Source: Macrophomina tecta (Eukaryota > Ascomycota > Dothideomycetes > Botryosphaeriales > Botryosphaeriaceae). From it: a stretch of 64,000 nt of DNA. Each line of letters starts with the position of its first letter. Position 1 is the stretch's first letter. The position numbers and the translations under genes were made by a program. Shown here piece after piece: positions 34,796-46,100 of the stretch. The notes below the pieces were generated by a model that did not search any database, had not been told where the DNA came from, and worked only from the letters and a program-made list of their open reading frames with translations. Where the stretch lies: the NCBI GenBank assembly GCA_024180945.1, contig JAKSGN010000007.1:4216001-4280000 (forward strand), written 5' to 3'.

Positions 34796-35836
34796 CTTGG
34801 GTTGCTTTCGTCTAGCCGAAGCGTGGCAGTCTCACTTGTGGCAGCGAAGCTCCTCTCCGAATAGAAGGGCGCCGGTGTTGCTTATATTTTGGAGATGCTG
34901 CCGGCTTCACGCTGCAGAAGCGTTCAGCCGAAGTTCGTGAAGGTAATGTCACGGCAAGCACAGGATGTTACCCTATCACAAGCGCTATCGGCCATGGGCG
35001 CGGGGCGCTCAGGAAATAGCCGCGGGGCAAGGCTTGGACCCAAGAGGCGTCGGCATCATCCCACTCTTACACAAAGTCACGTTTGCAACGCCAGAGGGCA
35101 GGTCCAAGCAGAGCGTGGTCCATGTCGGCTTCCCGGCCACGCGAATGCGGAGTCTCTCCTCTCCATCGGCCGGCCGGCCGGCTTCAATGGCGGGGATGCC
35201 GAGCCCACCCTTATCACCACGACCAACACCATCATCCTGGACGAGAACGCGGGAAAATAGTACTTCCAAGCCCGTTATCAACGGTACCTCTTGCCCGATC
35301 CCGCCCCGCGGCCTCCTTCAGCCAACCACATGCCCTGAGGGCGCTGCTGATCTCCGCGTGCTTAACCGCACGACTGCTGCTGCTACTGCTGCTTGCAGCT
35401 CCCTCCGTCCTAGCACGCACGCCCGCCCTGGAGCTAGCTATCGAGTCATGGCTACTCGAAGCCCGTTCGCGCGACCCCGATGTGACATTGGCACGCCGGC
35501 AGTTGACGGTATTCTCCATGATAGACGGCGATGTCCCGGGATATGCGTCTTGGGACTGAAGCGCCCTGCGTGACAAACCGGATCACCGGTTAGATATGAA
35601 CGAGTGCGGGCAGAGCTTGCTAAGAGGCTTCTCATGGCGATATGTAGGGGCCATGTGTCTCTGGTTCCCCCCAGCGTTTTCCAATCCCCACTGTGAATGC
35701 CCACCCCGCACAGCTCCATCTGAAGGCTTCCCCCTCGCCTCCATTTCTATCCTGCTCGGGCTGTTGGGGCCTCCTGCAGAGTTGCACATCCGAGAGCCTT
35801 CGCTTTTCCTTCCTGTTTTCTTTCTTTCCTTCTTTC

Positions 35837-35854
35837 TTTTTTTTTTTTTTTTTT
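35837..35854 (+). repeat. poly-T tract (18 T) in leader region
   Basis: Lies in a longer pyrimidine tract about 130 bp before the permease start; probably promoter or leader sequence. Confidence 0.85.
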
Positions 35855-35940
35855 CCCCTCTCGCCTTTCTTGCCCTTGCAAATCGTAACCGAACACGTTT
35901 TCCCGTGCGTGGTGCTACTGTTCCATTTCCCAAACCTCCA

Positions 35941-35968
35941 CCCCCCCCCAAAAAAAAAGAAAAAAAAA
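35941..35968 (+). repeat. C9 run followed by A-rich run
   Basis: Nine C then A-rich sequence broken by two G, ending 8 bp before the permease start codon. The A-rich part may help start selection. Confidence 0.85.
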
Positions 35969-35976
35969 GACAAGAA

Positions 35977-38055
35977 ATGAAGCTCACAACCCTCCTCCAC
36001 CGCCTGCAAGTCCCAACCTCGTCGCGCACAGTCCACAACCGTTGGATCAATGATGACATCAGGCCGCTCCCTCCCCACAGGCGTCTCTGGGACCGCGCTG
36101 CCTTCATCTCGTTCTGGGCCATCAACCAGATCTGCCTATCCAACTGGCAGCTGGGGTCGTCGCTGGTCGCCATCGGGCTGTCAGTGTGGCAGACGATGAT
36201 CGCGGTCGTGGTGGGGAAAGTCATCGTCGCACTCGTGGCCGTGTATAACGGGTACGTCGGCGCGGATTGGCATATTGGCTTCCCGGTCGTGTCGAGGTAT
36301 GTTTGGGGCGTTTATGGGGGCTATATCATGTTGGTGCAGAGGGTCGTCTTGAGTTTGGTGTGGTTTGCTGTACAGAGGTATGTTGGCATCGTTCTTTTTT
36401 TTTTTTCCCTCACTTTTCTTCTTGGTCTTCTTCGATGCGATGGATCACTAGTATGGGCAGCTTGAGGCGGCCTCAGAAGGGCTGGGAAGGAGAAGATGAG
36501 GTCTTGAGTTGACGGGTCAAGGCCTGGAGCTGGAAGTTTTGGTGCTGACAAGGTGCTCATTTTTCCAGTTGGACCGGCGGATTGTGTGTGCAAGCGATCC
36601 TGTCGTCCATCTTCTCCGGGTATCAGCACATGCCCAACCACTTCCCGGAGTCGGCGAACATGAATACTCGGCAGTTTGTCGGGTGGGTTGTCTTCAACGT
36701 GCTGATGGTGCCCATCCCCTACATCAAACCCGAAAGGATTCAGAACTGGGTGCTCTGGGCGAACGTCATCTCGGTCATCACTCTTCTCTCCATTATGATT
36801 TGGGGACTTGCTCGCGTTGGTGGTGGCGGGCCCCTGCTGACAAGCTCTGCTGAGCTCGAGACGAGCAAAGAGCTGGGCTGGGGCATTGTGTCTGGTGTGA
36901 GTACGGTGATTGGAGCTATTGCTGTTGGTAAGTGTTTTCGTAAATGTTCTTTGCAGAGCGAATGAGGGCAGACCACTGGCTGGCTAAGTGAGCCATTAGA
37001 CCTGACTAGGCAGTCATCTCGGGGGTGAATGCACGGCAAATCCACCCGAAACTGCCCCGGGCAACCAGAGTTTCCAATTCCATCTGCCCTCATGGTCAAT
37101 TATAAGGAGACTAATCAGCACCTCAGGCCTTTCCAACCAAATGGACTATTCTCGCTTCGCCCGCAAGCCCGGCGACCAAGTCTTCGGCCAATGGTTCAGC
37201 ATCATCTTCTTCGGCGTCATCATGCCGCTATTCGGCTGCCTCAGCTCCTCGGCCAGCCAAGGCATCTATGGCACGGCCTACTGGAACCCGCCGGACCTGG
37301 TCCAGCGCTGGCTCGACGACGCGTACACGCCGGGCACGCGCGCGGCGGCCTTCTTCGCCGGCGTCGGCCTCGTCGTCTCGCAGCTGGGCATCAACACGGT
37401 CGACAACGCCTTCTCCGCCGGCATGGACTCGGCCGGTCTCTTCCCCAACTACGTCAACATCCGCCGCGGCGGCTACATCGCGCTCGTCCTGTCCATCGCG
37501 CTGTGCCCCTGGGAGCTGCTGTCGTCCGCCTCCACCTTCATCGCCGTGCTGTCGGCCTACTCCGTCTTCCTGGGTCCGATGGTCGGCATCCAGATTGCCG
37601 ACTACTGGGTCGTGCGCCGCCGCCGCGTCAAGCTGTCCGACCTCTACCACGCCCGCCCCGCCGGCATCTACTACTACCTCCGCGGCTTCAACCTCCGCGC
37701 GTTCGTCGCTTGGGTCGTCGGCTGGGCGCCGCAGTTGCCCGGCTTCATCCACGAGGTCAGCCCGGGCATCGAGGTGCCCGAGGGCTGCACGCGGCTGTTC
37801 CAGCTGGCCTTCCCGCTCGGGTTCGCTATCAGCTTCGTCGTGTTCTGCGCCCTGAATCGCGCGTTCCCGCCCCCGGGCCTGGGCGACGTGGATCCGGTCG
37901 ATTACTATGAGACGTTCACGCCCGACGAGGCGGCGAGGTTCGGGGTGCTGCCGGCCGACGGGACGGTGGATGGCGTGGTAGTGGAGGGAGAGGTCGTGGC
38001 TATGGAGGCGGAGAGCGAGGATGGTGGCTGGAAAGGGAAGTGCCGTGATGTATAA
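35977..38055 (+). CDS. NCS1-family permease (allantoin/uracil/hydantoin type)
   Basis: Plasma-membrane proton symporter of the nucleobase-cation-symport-1 family. Exons 35977-36377, 36569-36927 and 37127-38055 give 562 residues, near the usual 500-600 of fungal Fur-type carriers. Family signatures: N-terminal cytoplasmic WINDDIRPLPPHRRLW, then TM1 with NQICLSNWQLGSSLV, the GADWHIGFPVVSRYVWGVYG block, GLSNQMDYSRFARKPGDQ and the late VGIQIADYWVVRRRRVKLSDLY segment. About twelve hydrophobic segments are visible. The start is fixed by an A-rich leader directly upstream and by the conserved N-terminal motif. Its introns (191 and 199 bp) are long for this window. Head-to-head placement with a hydantoinase suggests the cargo is a hydantoin or ureide such as allantoin rather than uracil. 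Substrate cannot be read from the sequence alone. Confidence 0.9.
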
Positions 38056-39273
38056 CGGGGGAAATGGCTTACAAGAAGGGTTATGGCGGGTTTGAGAGGA
38101 ATGCCTCCCTCTTTGGACGTTATTTGGACAGGTTAAAGGGGATCGTCAGATATAGACCGCCGGTGTATATGCACCGTACATGGAAGCGACCTCGTTCGTT
38201 TGATAGTACGCATTAAATTTATTTTTCAACGGCCGCTTTGGATTTCTGCACAAAATGCATACGAGACCGGTTCTGGAAGTGCTGTAAAATTTAACAGACA
38301 GAAAGCGGCCATATGTGCTTAGAGAGCTGAAGCAGTTGCCCGTAGGTAAGCTTCACCGGTTCCTCTGAACATCTCATTCTGAATAAGTGCTTCTGCAGGT
38401 TGCAATGCTGCTCACATAATCCCCATCTGATGCGGTCCCTCAATGACATGGCTTGGTGCTTAAACAGGTATCTGCCTCCTCGACATCAAGAGCAGTGATG
38501 CCGTAGGATGAGAGCCACATGCCCAATTACGGCATTTGCAACATTCCTCGGGACCAGAGTACTCCTCGAAGCTTGATGATAGATGTACACGTGCGCAACG
38601 AAGTGGCTCTGTGTGTGCCGTGTTGCAGCGCGATAAAGCCACGCGGCAGCCCCCAAGCCGCATCCCGCACGCTGCCCACACCGCTCCCAGACCACGGACA
38701 CCCCATCTCGCGCCAGAAATTCCATACCCGCAACGTACGAGCAGCGATGGCGACACATAGCTTTTCCCTCGTCGCGGCGGAGCGCTCTCCAACACAGCCG
38801 TAGAACAGAGCTTCCTCATGCCTTTCCCGCCACGTTTTCTTCCCTACATACCCGTACGGTTTAAGCAGAGCCCGTCGGCATCAAAGATGCGGCGCGATTG
38901 CCGTGGCGCGCGGTGCGGATGAGGCGAAGGCCTCCTGTCTACTACTTGAAACCGTATTCGAGGAGGCACCGGAAGTCAATTTGAGTGCCCTCCGAATGTG
39001 TAAGCTTGATCAGTTTCATCTTCGACCGTCGCCCTTCCGTTAGCGCCAAACCCAAAAAAACAGAAACACCTGCACTGGACGAAACGATGATGCCAGAGGC
39101 TGAGTGGCAACGGCAAGGGTTCCCGTGCGACGAAACTTTTTTAGTTTTATTTTTTTTTTTTTTTTTTTTGATTCGGTACAAACATTGCGGCTCTCGCTGG
39201 TCCCCCTTAATCAATTCCTCGGGTTCCGCAAGCCCCACGAGGCGAGAATTTTGGTAAACATCCCATGCGTGTA
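38056..39273. other. intergenic, no gene recognised
   Basis: Between the permease stop and the carboxypeptidase stop (convergent). Contains a T20 tract at 39150-39169. Frames are under 120 codons and lack motifs. Confidence 0.55.
39150..39169 (+). repeat. poly-T tract (20 T)
   Basis: Uninterrupted T run about 100 bp beyond the stop codon of the minus-strand carboxypeptidase gene; on that strand it is an A tract in the likely 3' region. Confidence 0.85.
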
Positions 39274-41059
39274 TTATGTGGATGAGAGACCCTTCTTCTG
39301 AAGGGTCTGCTTAAACGCCTGCAGGGCGAGAGCGGGTTCTGAGATCGCGATGTGTCAGCTTCTAAGTATATCTCATAATATCATCATCCTGTACTTACGG
39401 TAGTACGGCACCTCGTGGCCGGCGGCGAAGACGCGGAGGAAGGAGAAGTTGTCCACAGTCTTGAAAGTGCCGCCTTGCTTGCCGTTGACGTTGTAAGGCG
39501 CCAGCTGGGCGGCGCGGAATTCGGCCTGGCCGTCGAACTCGACCACTTGAGCGACGTCGTAGTTACCCATCCACTAAGGTTGCATTAGCTCTGCCTGGGC
39601 ATACGGATCACTGATAAATAGTTACTTACGTTGCAGATCCAGTCAGCGTCGCCGGCCCAAATGAGGACGGAGATACCGGACTGAACTACCGAGCTGAGCT
39701 CGGGGAGGAATGAACGGGGGTCTGAGAGCTGTTAGCACTTGCGGAATCATGGAGTGCGGCAGTCGCTGTGCCTGCGAGCTGCATAGGCAGGGATGGGACT
39801 CACTGTCACCAGTAGACGCAAACTTCTGGTAGGGGCCGTTAGGGCACTCCTGGTAAGTCGACTTGGCACCAATCGCCTTAACGACATCAGATCTCGCTAG
39901 ATATTTGGCGTACGTCTCCGGCGGATCAGTGACGCTTGAAGAGATCCTGACGTCATAAACGTTAAAGTCTGCTTCTTCCGAAAGAGGGCCCTCGATGCTG
40001 TTGTAGCATTTATTGTCGGCGTTGACGCAGGCGCTGTTGGTTCCGGACTTCTCGCACGCCTGAACGGCAGGCAAGCAAGTCCTCTGATAGCTGTTGTAGT
40101 AGGAAGTAGCCTCGCTCGGGGTGATGATCTGCTTGTAGGTGTTGTTGACAGAGTAGTCAATGTAGGCCTTCTCCTGCAGTTCGGAGTCGATCCAGCCGTT
40201 ATTGATGCCAAGAGCTACCAGGTTGATCTTCTCGCCCTTGAGAGTTCCGGCATCAATCTTGGCGTTTTGTTCCTGAATGTAAGCGGCGAATTCAGGTCCG
40301 TAATGGCTGTCCATCGTCTTAGCATTCGACGTCACTCAAGGAGGCGCAAAAGTTGACGTACCCGCCATACGACTCAGTGAAGATGGCAAAGTCGCGACTC
40401 TCATACTCTGGGAAATTCGAGTAGTAGGCCTGGATCAGCTTCCATACGTAGGGAGCAGCAGTCTCGGTGGAGGTGACGTCGTTCGTGCCGTACGAGAATC
40501 CCACTCCAATCGGCTGGTCGATGTAGAGCATGTTTGCATAAGAATTCCAGCTATACTGGTTCAGGGAGGGCTCCGTGGCGCCATTGACAAAATGGCATGG
40601 ACCATTTTCCTGGCTCAGAGATCAGTACGGGCCACACTGCAGGCACAGAATTCTACGAACCTGAAACAGACCAATCATGCTGGAGCAACCCGGGCCGCCA
40701 TTGAACCTGTTCGAAAGACATCAGTATGGTTGCGACTCCAGGCCATTCGTGGAGCGTTACCAAGCAACAAGGGGAGCAGTCTTGGGGTTCTGTCTGGCCT
40801 CAAACGCCCAGAACCACATATTGGCGTTCGTCCCGACGGACAGATAGCCTGAATGCTGGTTCACGCCTGGAGTCGTCTCGCAAATGCCCGAATTGGTGAC
40901 ATATTGGAGTTTGGCACCAGTGGCAGCATGCTCAAAGACGTCATAAGTGACGCCGTCCTCGACAGTGGTGGAACGCTTGTTCTTGTCACCAGAGGGAGCA
41001 GCAAAGACCAGGTTGGCGGAGGCCAGGGCCGAAGCCAGGACAGCAAATGAGGACCGCAT
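39274..41059 (-). CDS. secreted serine carboxypeptidase (peptidase family S10)
   Basis: Removes C-terminal residues from peptides, typically outside the cell or in the vacuole. Seven exons (minus): 41059-40761, 40706-40661, 40609-40362, 40306-39804, 39721-39630, 39573-39399, 39338-39274; introns 51-82 bp; 475 residues. A signal peptide is clear (MRSSFAVLASALASANLVFA, cut before APSG). S10 landmarks: oxyanion loop NGGPGCSSM (102-110), catalytic Ser195 in ESYGGHY, catalytic Asp392 in WAGDADWICN, catalytic His449 in AGHEVPYY, and the ENGP motif (116-119). Last exon reads QAFKQTLQKKGLSST. Every exon ends in an early stop if read through, so the splicing is needed. A TATAAATA box lies 67 bp before the ATG. 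Closest to secreted fungal acid carboxypeptidases rather than vacuolar CPY, given the short propeptide. Confidence 0.93.
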
Positions 41060-41125
41060 GTTGATGGAGGAGGGACGGCGTCGAGCGAGTGCGCTGGAGG
41101 CTATGGCTATCGACGGCCATGGCGT

Positions 41126-41133
41126 TATTTATA
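41126..41133 (-). promoter_or_regulatory. TATA box of the carboxypeptidase gene
   Basis: TATAAATA on the minus strand, 67 bp upstream of the start codon, implying a short leader. Confidence 0.6.
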
Positions 41134-43811
41134 AGTTGGGGCTCTCTTCACTGAAGCAAGGCATGGGTGGGTGAGTTGGAGGCCTAAGCCGGACCAAGCA
41201 GGTGTTCGGATCGCGCAGGGCCATAGCTTCTGGAAAACATCCTAGAGCTCGTCCGCGGCAGGCAGAGCAGGAATGGTGGCAGGCCGGTCATTAACGGATG
41301 GGCCAAGGAGCGAATGGGGAGCTCCAGAGTGCTTCATCCCGACAAGCATTCCTTGGGAGGGGCGTGCCCAGACGGAGAAGGCAACCCGGGCGCACCAGTG
41401 AAAGCAGAAGGAGAGAGCAAACACGGCGCCCAGGAGCGGCGGAGTGGCCGAGTTGGAGATGGGCAAAGGTCGTTTCAGGAGCACAAGCGCTCTGGGTGGG
41501 CGATAAGCAATGCCCACCTTCCGCTTCTGGTCTAGCGGGCTCGCTCGTCGGGCCCGCACGTGAGCCTGGCTGTCGTGATTTACGCGCCGCGGACCCTCTT
41601 CCTCTCCACCACGAACAACCTTCTGTCGTCACCTGCCTTTGCGGGGTACGTCTCTCTCTACTCGCTTACAATTTATGCTTCTCTTTGCGCTTAATTGCGG
41701 GCCAGTCGTGTGCAGGCCCCACGCTATTATGGTGCGCCTATTGCCCCACTTGCCCACGCGCAGTGCTGCGTTCCGGGTGTTCATGTTCAATTGATTACGC
41801 TCACCCTCCCTGTGCTCTACTGCTGCGCCAAACTGCTTAAATACTCCAGATGGCTTGTCGTGTGCTCTACTGAGGTGGCGAGCGTACGAGAGGCCCGCGC
41901 CGCTTTCCTCTGAGCGAGACGGTCGGCTCATGACTGACATCTTGCAGCGTCTCCGATAGCCATGTCGATGTAAGCGGAGTAGCCAATCACGACGGCCTCG
42001 CTCTACGATTCCAAGTGGGTATTCGAAGCTGTGTCTCTGTCGCTCAGACTCCGCGAGCCGGAGTCTATGAACTCCTCCGTCTTTTCGTCCATCTCTCAAA
42101 CGAGTCGGTCGGAAGGCCGGAACTGCTGTTGCGCAGGTAAGCACGTGGCGGCTTACCTATTGTTCTGGCTCGACACGTCTGCAAGCCGTCCAGGGAAGAG
42201 CAAGCAAAACCTGGAGACGGAGCAGCAGAGTCATTCTATCATTCACCGTCTGACCGGCCGCATGAGCCACCTGCCCAACACTTGGAAGGAATCTTGGCAT
42301 TGGCTCGGACAACGTTGCCGTCCGGACCAGTGGCTTCTGATCCTGACCGTCTTTTCCGGTCCGGTTCGGGTTGACGATGCAGCTCGCCGTGCCCTCTCGC
42401 AGACCGATTCTTGCGGCGTGCCCAAGCCGTATTCTTGCATTCGGCATGCCGAGCCGGTCCTGCAACCTGAAGGCTCGTTCGGTGGTACAGCGAAAATAAC
42501 CTTCCGGTATAGGTTGCACGCGCGGGCTGTATGACGTGCATGCTCCCAAGCGGACGGCTGCACGGCGACACGAGTTTTAAGCATGTCGCGTGAGGTGCTG
42601 ACTGGGGAGCACAGGAATGCCCTGATCAGTAACAATGACACATGTGTTTCCCAAGCTGTCTGCGGGAGGTCCAGGGTAGCAAACCTGGTGCTCGGGGAAC
42701 CGGTCAGGATGTAGTCGCTCGAAATAGACCTGGCCAGAGAGTGGAGCTCTCGGAAACGCCGTCCAGCGGACGGTGTCCAACTCCACCTGCAGGAGAAGCG
42801 GTTTTGCTGACACATTGCCCGTGCAGCAGAGTCGACCCACGAAGCGGAGGCCAGTGGAGAGAGTGTCGAGTCAGCTCGAAGTCGCAATGATCTGCCCTGC
42901 GGCTAAATCCTCTGGGGCGATGCAGGCAGCAGTGCAGTGCAGTGCTGCTGCTCGCTCGGGAGGGCCAGGAACATCGGGAGTCCGTTCCTTCGGCTCCAAC
43001 GATTCCCGACGGTCGACAACAGATCTCAGTCGCCATCTCGCCGTCTGAGCTCGGCCGAGGCGGCACATCATCGACTTTGAGGGCCTGCAGCAGAGCCGAG
43101 CCCAGAGAGTCGCGCTTGGCCGACTCTGTCTCAACCGCCCGCCAGCGCAGATGCCGCGCTTCCTGGCCCCAGCCTTAGCGAAAGCCACGCTCACTCAGCG
43201 GCGTTTCGAATCCACACAGCTGCCGCTGTCTGCCACGATCGCCACTCCAAACTGCCGGTTTCAGCCACAGCCCTATCGGCAATTTGTGGTGTCTTGGCCG
43301 GCCCAGCACTTGATCGCCCTACTTCTTCACCGATGCGCATGTCTGCTTACCCCAGAGCACGAGCTTCGCCCGGAGAAAGAGGGGCGCCGCATTGCCCACC
43401 GGCCTGTTCTGCACGCCCTCAGCCTCGATTGTCAACTGATGCTGTCGGTGTAATCTTGGCCGTCTTTCGCGGAGTCGCACCACCGCCCGCCTTTCCCTTC
43501 CTGGCCCCCCTGCCTGGCTTTTGGCCGTGCAGATCTGGGATGCCCTATGCGCAATATGTGGCCAAGAGAGTCAATCCTGCACCATCAGGGATGTGCCCAG
43601 CTGCCATGACCGCGCCGTTAGGTCTTCGCCAACAGCTTGGCCACTCGTGTCAATTGTCAGGCCCTCAGGTAGACATGTATCATAGAAATTGCACTAGCCC
43701 GCGACTCTGATCCCAAGATGCTTCCATTGTCGCACTGCGGAGCCGACGATAGCGTCGCCAACTCGCCGACCCAAACCTTCGGGCAGGTCTTTGAAGGAGT
43801 CTACTGTTGGA

Positions 43812-43818
43812 TATAAAT
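43812..43818 (+). promoter_or_regulatory. TATA box of the tyrosinase gene
   Basis: TATAAAT, 249 bp before the start codon; a C/T-rich leader with ctcatctacaccagcatctcc follows about 35 bp downstream. Confidence 0.55.
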
Positions 43819-44066
43819 GAGAGGAAAGGGCTTGCCGAACACTTGACATTCTCATCTACACCAGCATCTCCTTGCTACCGAGGCTCTCTTCCCTCGGACT
43901 ATCCCATGGGCCATCGTCCCCTTTAGTTGGTCTCCATTTGTCCATTATCCTGCCGATCTCAGAGAGTGCCTCCTGCCGCAGAGCCGACTCTTTAAGAGGC
44001 CGCGATCCTCTCCCCCCGTTAATCCCCCTCCTGGGCTTTAGGACCATCTTCTTCTTCCCTGGAACC

Positions 44067-45720
44067 ATGCGTTTAAGTCAGCTTGTTTCGGCTGCCGGAC
44101 TGTTGGTTGCTGCAGCTCGTGCTGCCCCTGCCGCGCCCGGCTATGATGGTCCCTGGGGCTTGCCGAGCACCTTTAACCCTAGCACCGCTTCACTCGACGG
44201 CTTTTCTAAGCATGCTTTGACCACTGCCCTGCGCAACCTCCCAAAAGAGGGAAGCTGTACAGCCGATAAGGTGGTCTACCGCAAGGAGTGGTAAGTTGAT
44301 CAGCTCCTGTGTCCTCTTGGTGCCTCTATCACATTGTCGCCCCGTCAGGCTGCTGCTTTCGGTCTAGCCTTACTGGTGCAATGATCTTCGAAACCAATCA
44401 CAGCCTAGCTTGTCGTACATTACCAAAGCCGCAATCGCTAAAGCACCTCCCAGGAGTGATCTCAGTCCCGAAGAGAGGATATCCTACACCAACGCAGTCC
44501 TGTGTCTGCAGAGCAAGCCGCCGAAGACACCGTCCTCCCTTGCTCCAGGCGCAAAGACATATTTTGATGACTGGGTGGTAGCCCACATCAATCAAACCTT
44601 CTTCGTCCACTACTCGGTACTACAACACTTTCTCATCCCTCTTCCAGCAGATCTTGCTGACAATTCTTTTAGGCCACTTTCTTGTCCTGGCATAGATGGT
44701 ACGTCTGGCAGGTACGTATTTACACCCTCTTTCTCTTCACCACGAGGCAACACAATACGCTAACAGCCATGGCAGTACGAGCAAACCCTTCGCAATGAGT
44801 GCGGCTACACCGGCGCGCATCCATACTGGGACTGGACCAAGACCGCTGAAACCGGTCTGGAAACGTCCGCGCTCTTCGACGGCTCCCCGACCAGCATGGG
44901 CGGCAACGGCGAGAACATCGACGAAGTGGGTGCCTACGTCGTCGGAGCTGGCGCCAACCCGGTGACCCTCCCAGCCGGTACTGGTGGCGGCTGTGTGACC
45001 AGCGGCCCCTTTGCCAATTACACAGGTAAGTTCCCCGCGTATGACATGACGCATTTCTGTACAGACAGAGCGCTGATCACAGCCAAACAGTCAACCTCGG
45101 CCCCGTCGGCCTGTCCGTCCTGAACGGCACCACAGTCGGCGCCTCGCTCACCCAGGCCAAGAGCGACGACTTCAACTGGAATCCGCGCTGCCTGCGTCGA
45201 GACCTCAACGACGCTGTATGCCACCCCCTCCGTCCCCTCGAAGCAACCCCCAAGAGAAACCTCACCACTGACCACCTCTCTCCCCGGCCAGGTCAACAAA
45301 CGCCACGCCAACGCCACCGGCGTCCTGCACCTGCTGCGGGACACGCACGACGTCTACGATTTCCAGATGATGATGCAGGCCTACCCGGGCGACGGCGAGA
45401 TCGGCGTGCACGGCGGCGGCCACTACAGCGTCGGCGGCGACCCGGGCGGCGACTTCCTCGTGTCGCCCGCCGAGCCCGCCTTCTACCTGCACCACGCCAA
45501 CGTCGACCGGCTGTGGTGGCAGTGGCAGCAGCTGGATCGCGGCGAGCGCCTGTACGGGTCCAAGGCGCTGAGCGGGACGGGCACCCTGCTGAATAGCCCG
45601 CCCAGCCCGAACGTCACGTTCGAGGACACGATGGACTTGGGGTTCGTGACCGACGAGGTGTACAAGGTGAGGGATGTGATGAGTACGACTGATGGGCCGT
45701 TTTGCTATGTTTACGTGTAG
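44067..45720 (+). CDS. secreted short tyrosinase / catechol oxidase
   Basis: Type-3 copper enzyme oxidising phenols or catechols. Six exons: 44067-44290, 44454-44616, 44673-44711, 44776-45025, 45091-45215, 45292-45720; introns 163, 56, 64, 65 and 76 bp; 409 residues. Signal peptide at the N-terminus (MRLSQLVSAAGLLVAAARA). CuA ligands H119, H127 and H136 sit in AHINQTFFVHY and FLSWHRWYVWQ; H136 is coded by a 39-bp exon. CuB ligands H307 and H311 (HGGGH) and H335 (FYLHHANVDRLWW). ECGYTGAHPYWDW is the link between sites. The protein stops soon after CuB, so it lacks the C-terminal shielding domain of long melanin tyrosinases and belongs to the short secreted class that includes fungal catechol oxidases and o-aminophenol oxidases. 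Several N-glycosylation sites (NQT, NYT, NGT, NAT, NVT) fit secretion. Confidence 0.92.
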
Positions 45721-46100
45721 GGGACGAATAGCGGGTTGAGAGGAGAGGGATCTGTGAGGGAGGAGATACTCTTCTGCTTTCTTTGTAATTTTTTCTTGTT
45801 TGATCCGCTTCGATCATTTGTTGTTCTCTCAATGCCTTAACGTAATTGCATTGGAGTGCGGAGTTGCATTGCAAATTGCGTAGCCAGATACCAGAAGCGG
45901 CGGATTGTGAGGGGCATAACCTGTAAAGAAAAAGGTTGACAGCAATCATTCTCTCAATACACTTAGACATGTACAACCGTCCTCACCAACGAAGGACGCA
46001 ACACCTGTTGAGGAATGCTTGCAACGTAAATCTCTCATTCCAGAGCAGACCTCTCATTGCTAAAGCCTCTGCCACACAACCGCCCTCTCCCCCCCCCCCT
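45721..46100. other. convergent spacer between tyrosinase and PIG-L genes
   Basis: About 380 bp shared by two 3' ends. A C10 run lies at 46090-46099 directly beside the PIG-L stop codon. Confidence 0.5.

Larger units (their letters stand above)
34796..35976. promoter_or_regulatory. shared divergent promoter of hydantoinase and NCS1 permease
   Basis: An 1181-bp spacer between two head-to-head start codons. Four GATA-factor core sites fit HGATAR: 34973-34978, 35210-35216 and 35275-35280 on the minus strand, 35519-35524 on the plus strand. AreA-type nitrogen regulators bind such sites, often in pairs; two are 60 bp apart. About three or four are expected by chance in this length, so this is weak support. 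The permease side ends with a T18 tract (35837-35854) and a C9-plus-A-rich tract (35941-35968), the latter directly before the ATG. A GGCC-rich palindrome lies at 35167-35182. Confidence 0.4.
41060..43860. other. intergenic between carboxypeptidase and tyrosinase, no gene recognised
   Basis: Divergent promoter space of 3.0 kb. Frames up to 214 codons occur on both strands at 42-43 kb but show no motif, no consistent codon bias and overlap each other. The last 50 bp include the tyrosinase TATA box. Confidence 0.5.

Noticed and set aside
34973..35524. Four HGATAR sites as proof of nitrogen (AreA) control
   Set aside because: About three to four such sites are expected by chance in 1.2 kb on both strands; kept only as weak support.
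35316..35559. Leucine-rich signal-peptide-like stretch in the hydantoinase/permease spacer
   Set aside because: It comes from a CTG repeat, has no in-frame ATG near it and no conserved mature part; treated as promoter DNA.
37029..37910. 293-codon frame overlapping the NCS1 permease
   Set aside because: Out-of-frame shadow of the permease exon, Arg/Pro/His-rich with no membrane segments.
42243..42887. 214-codon minus-strand frame between carboxypeptidase and tyrosinase
   Set aside because: Overlaps several other frames, no motif, and no promoter- or splice-like context.
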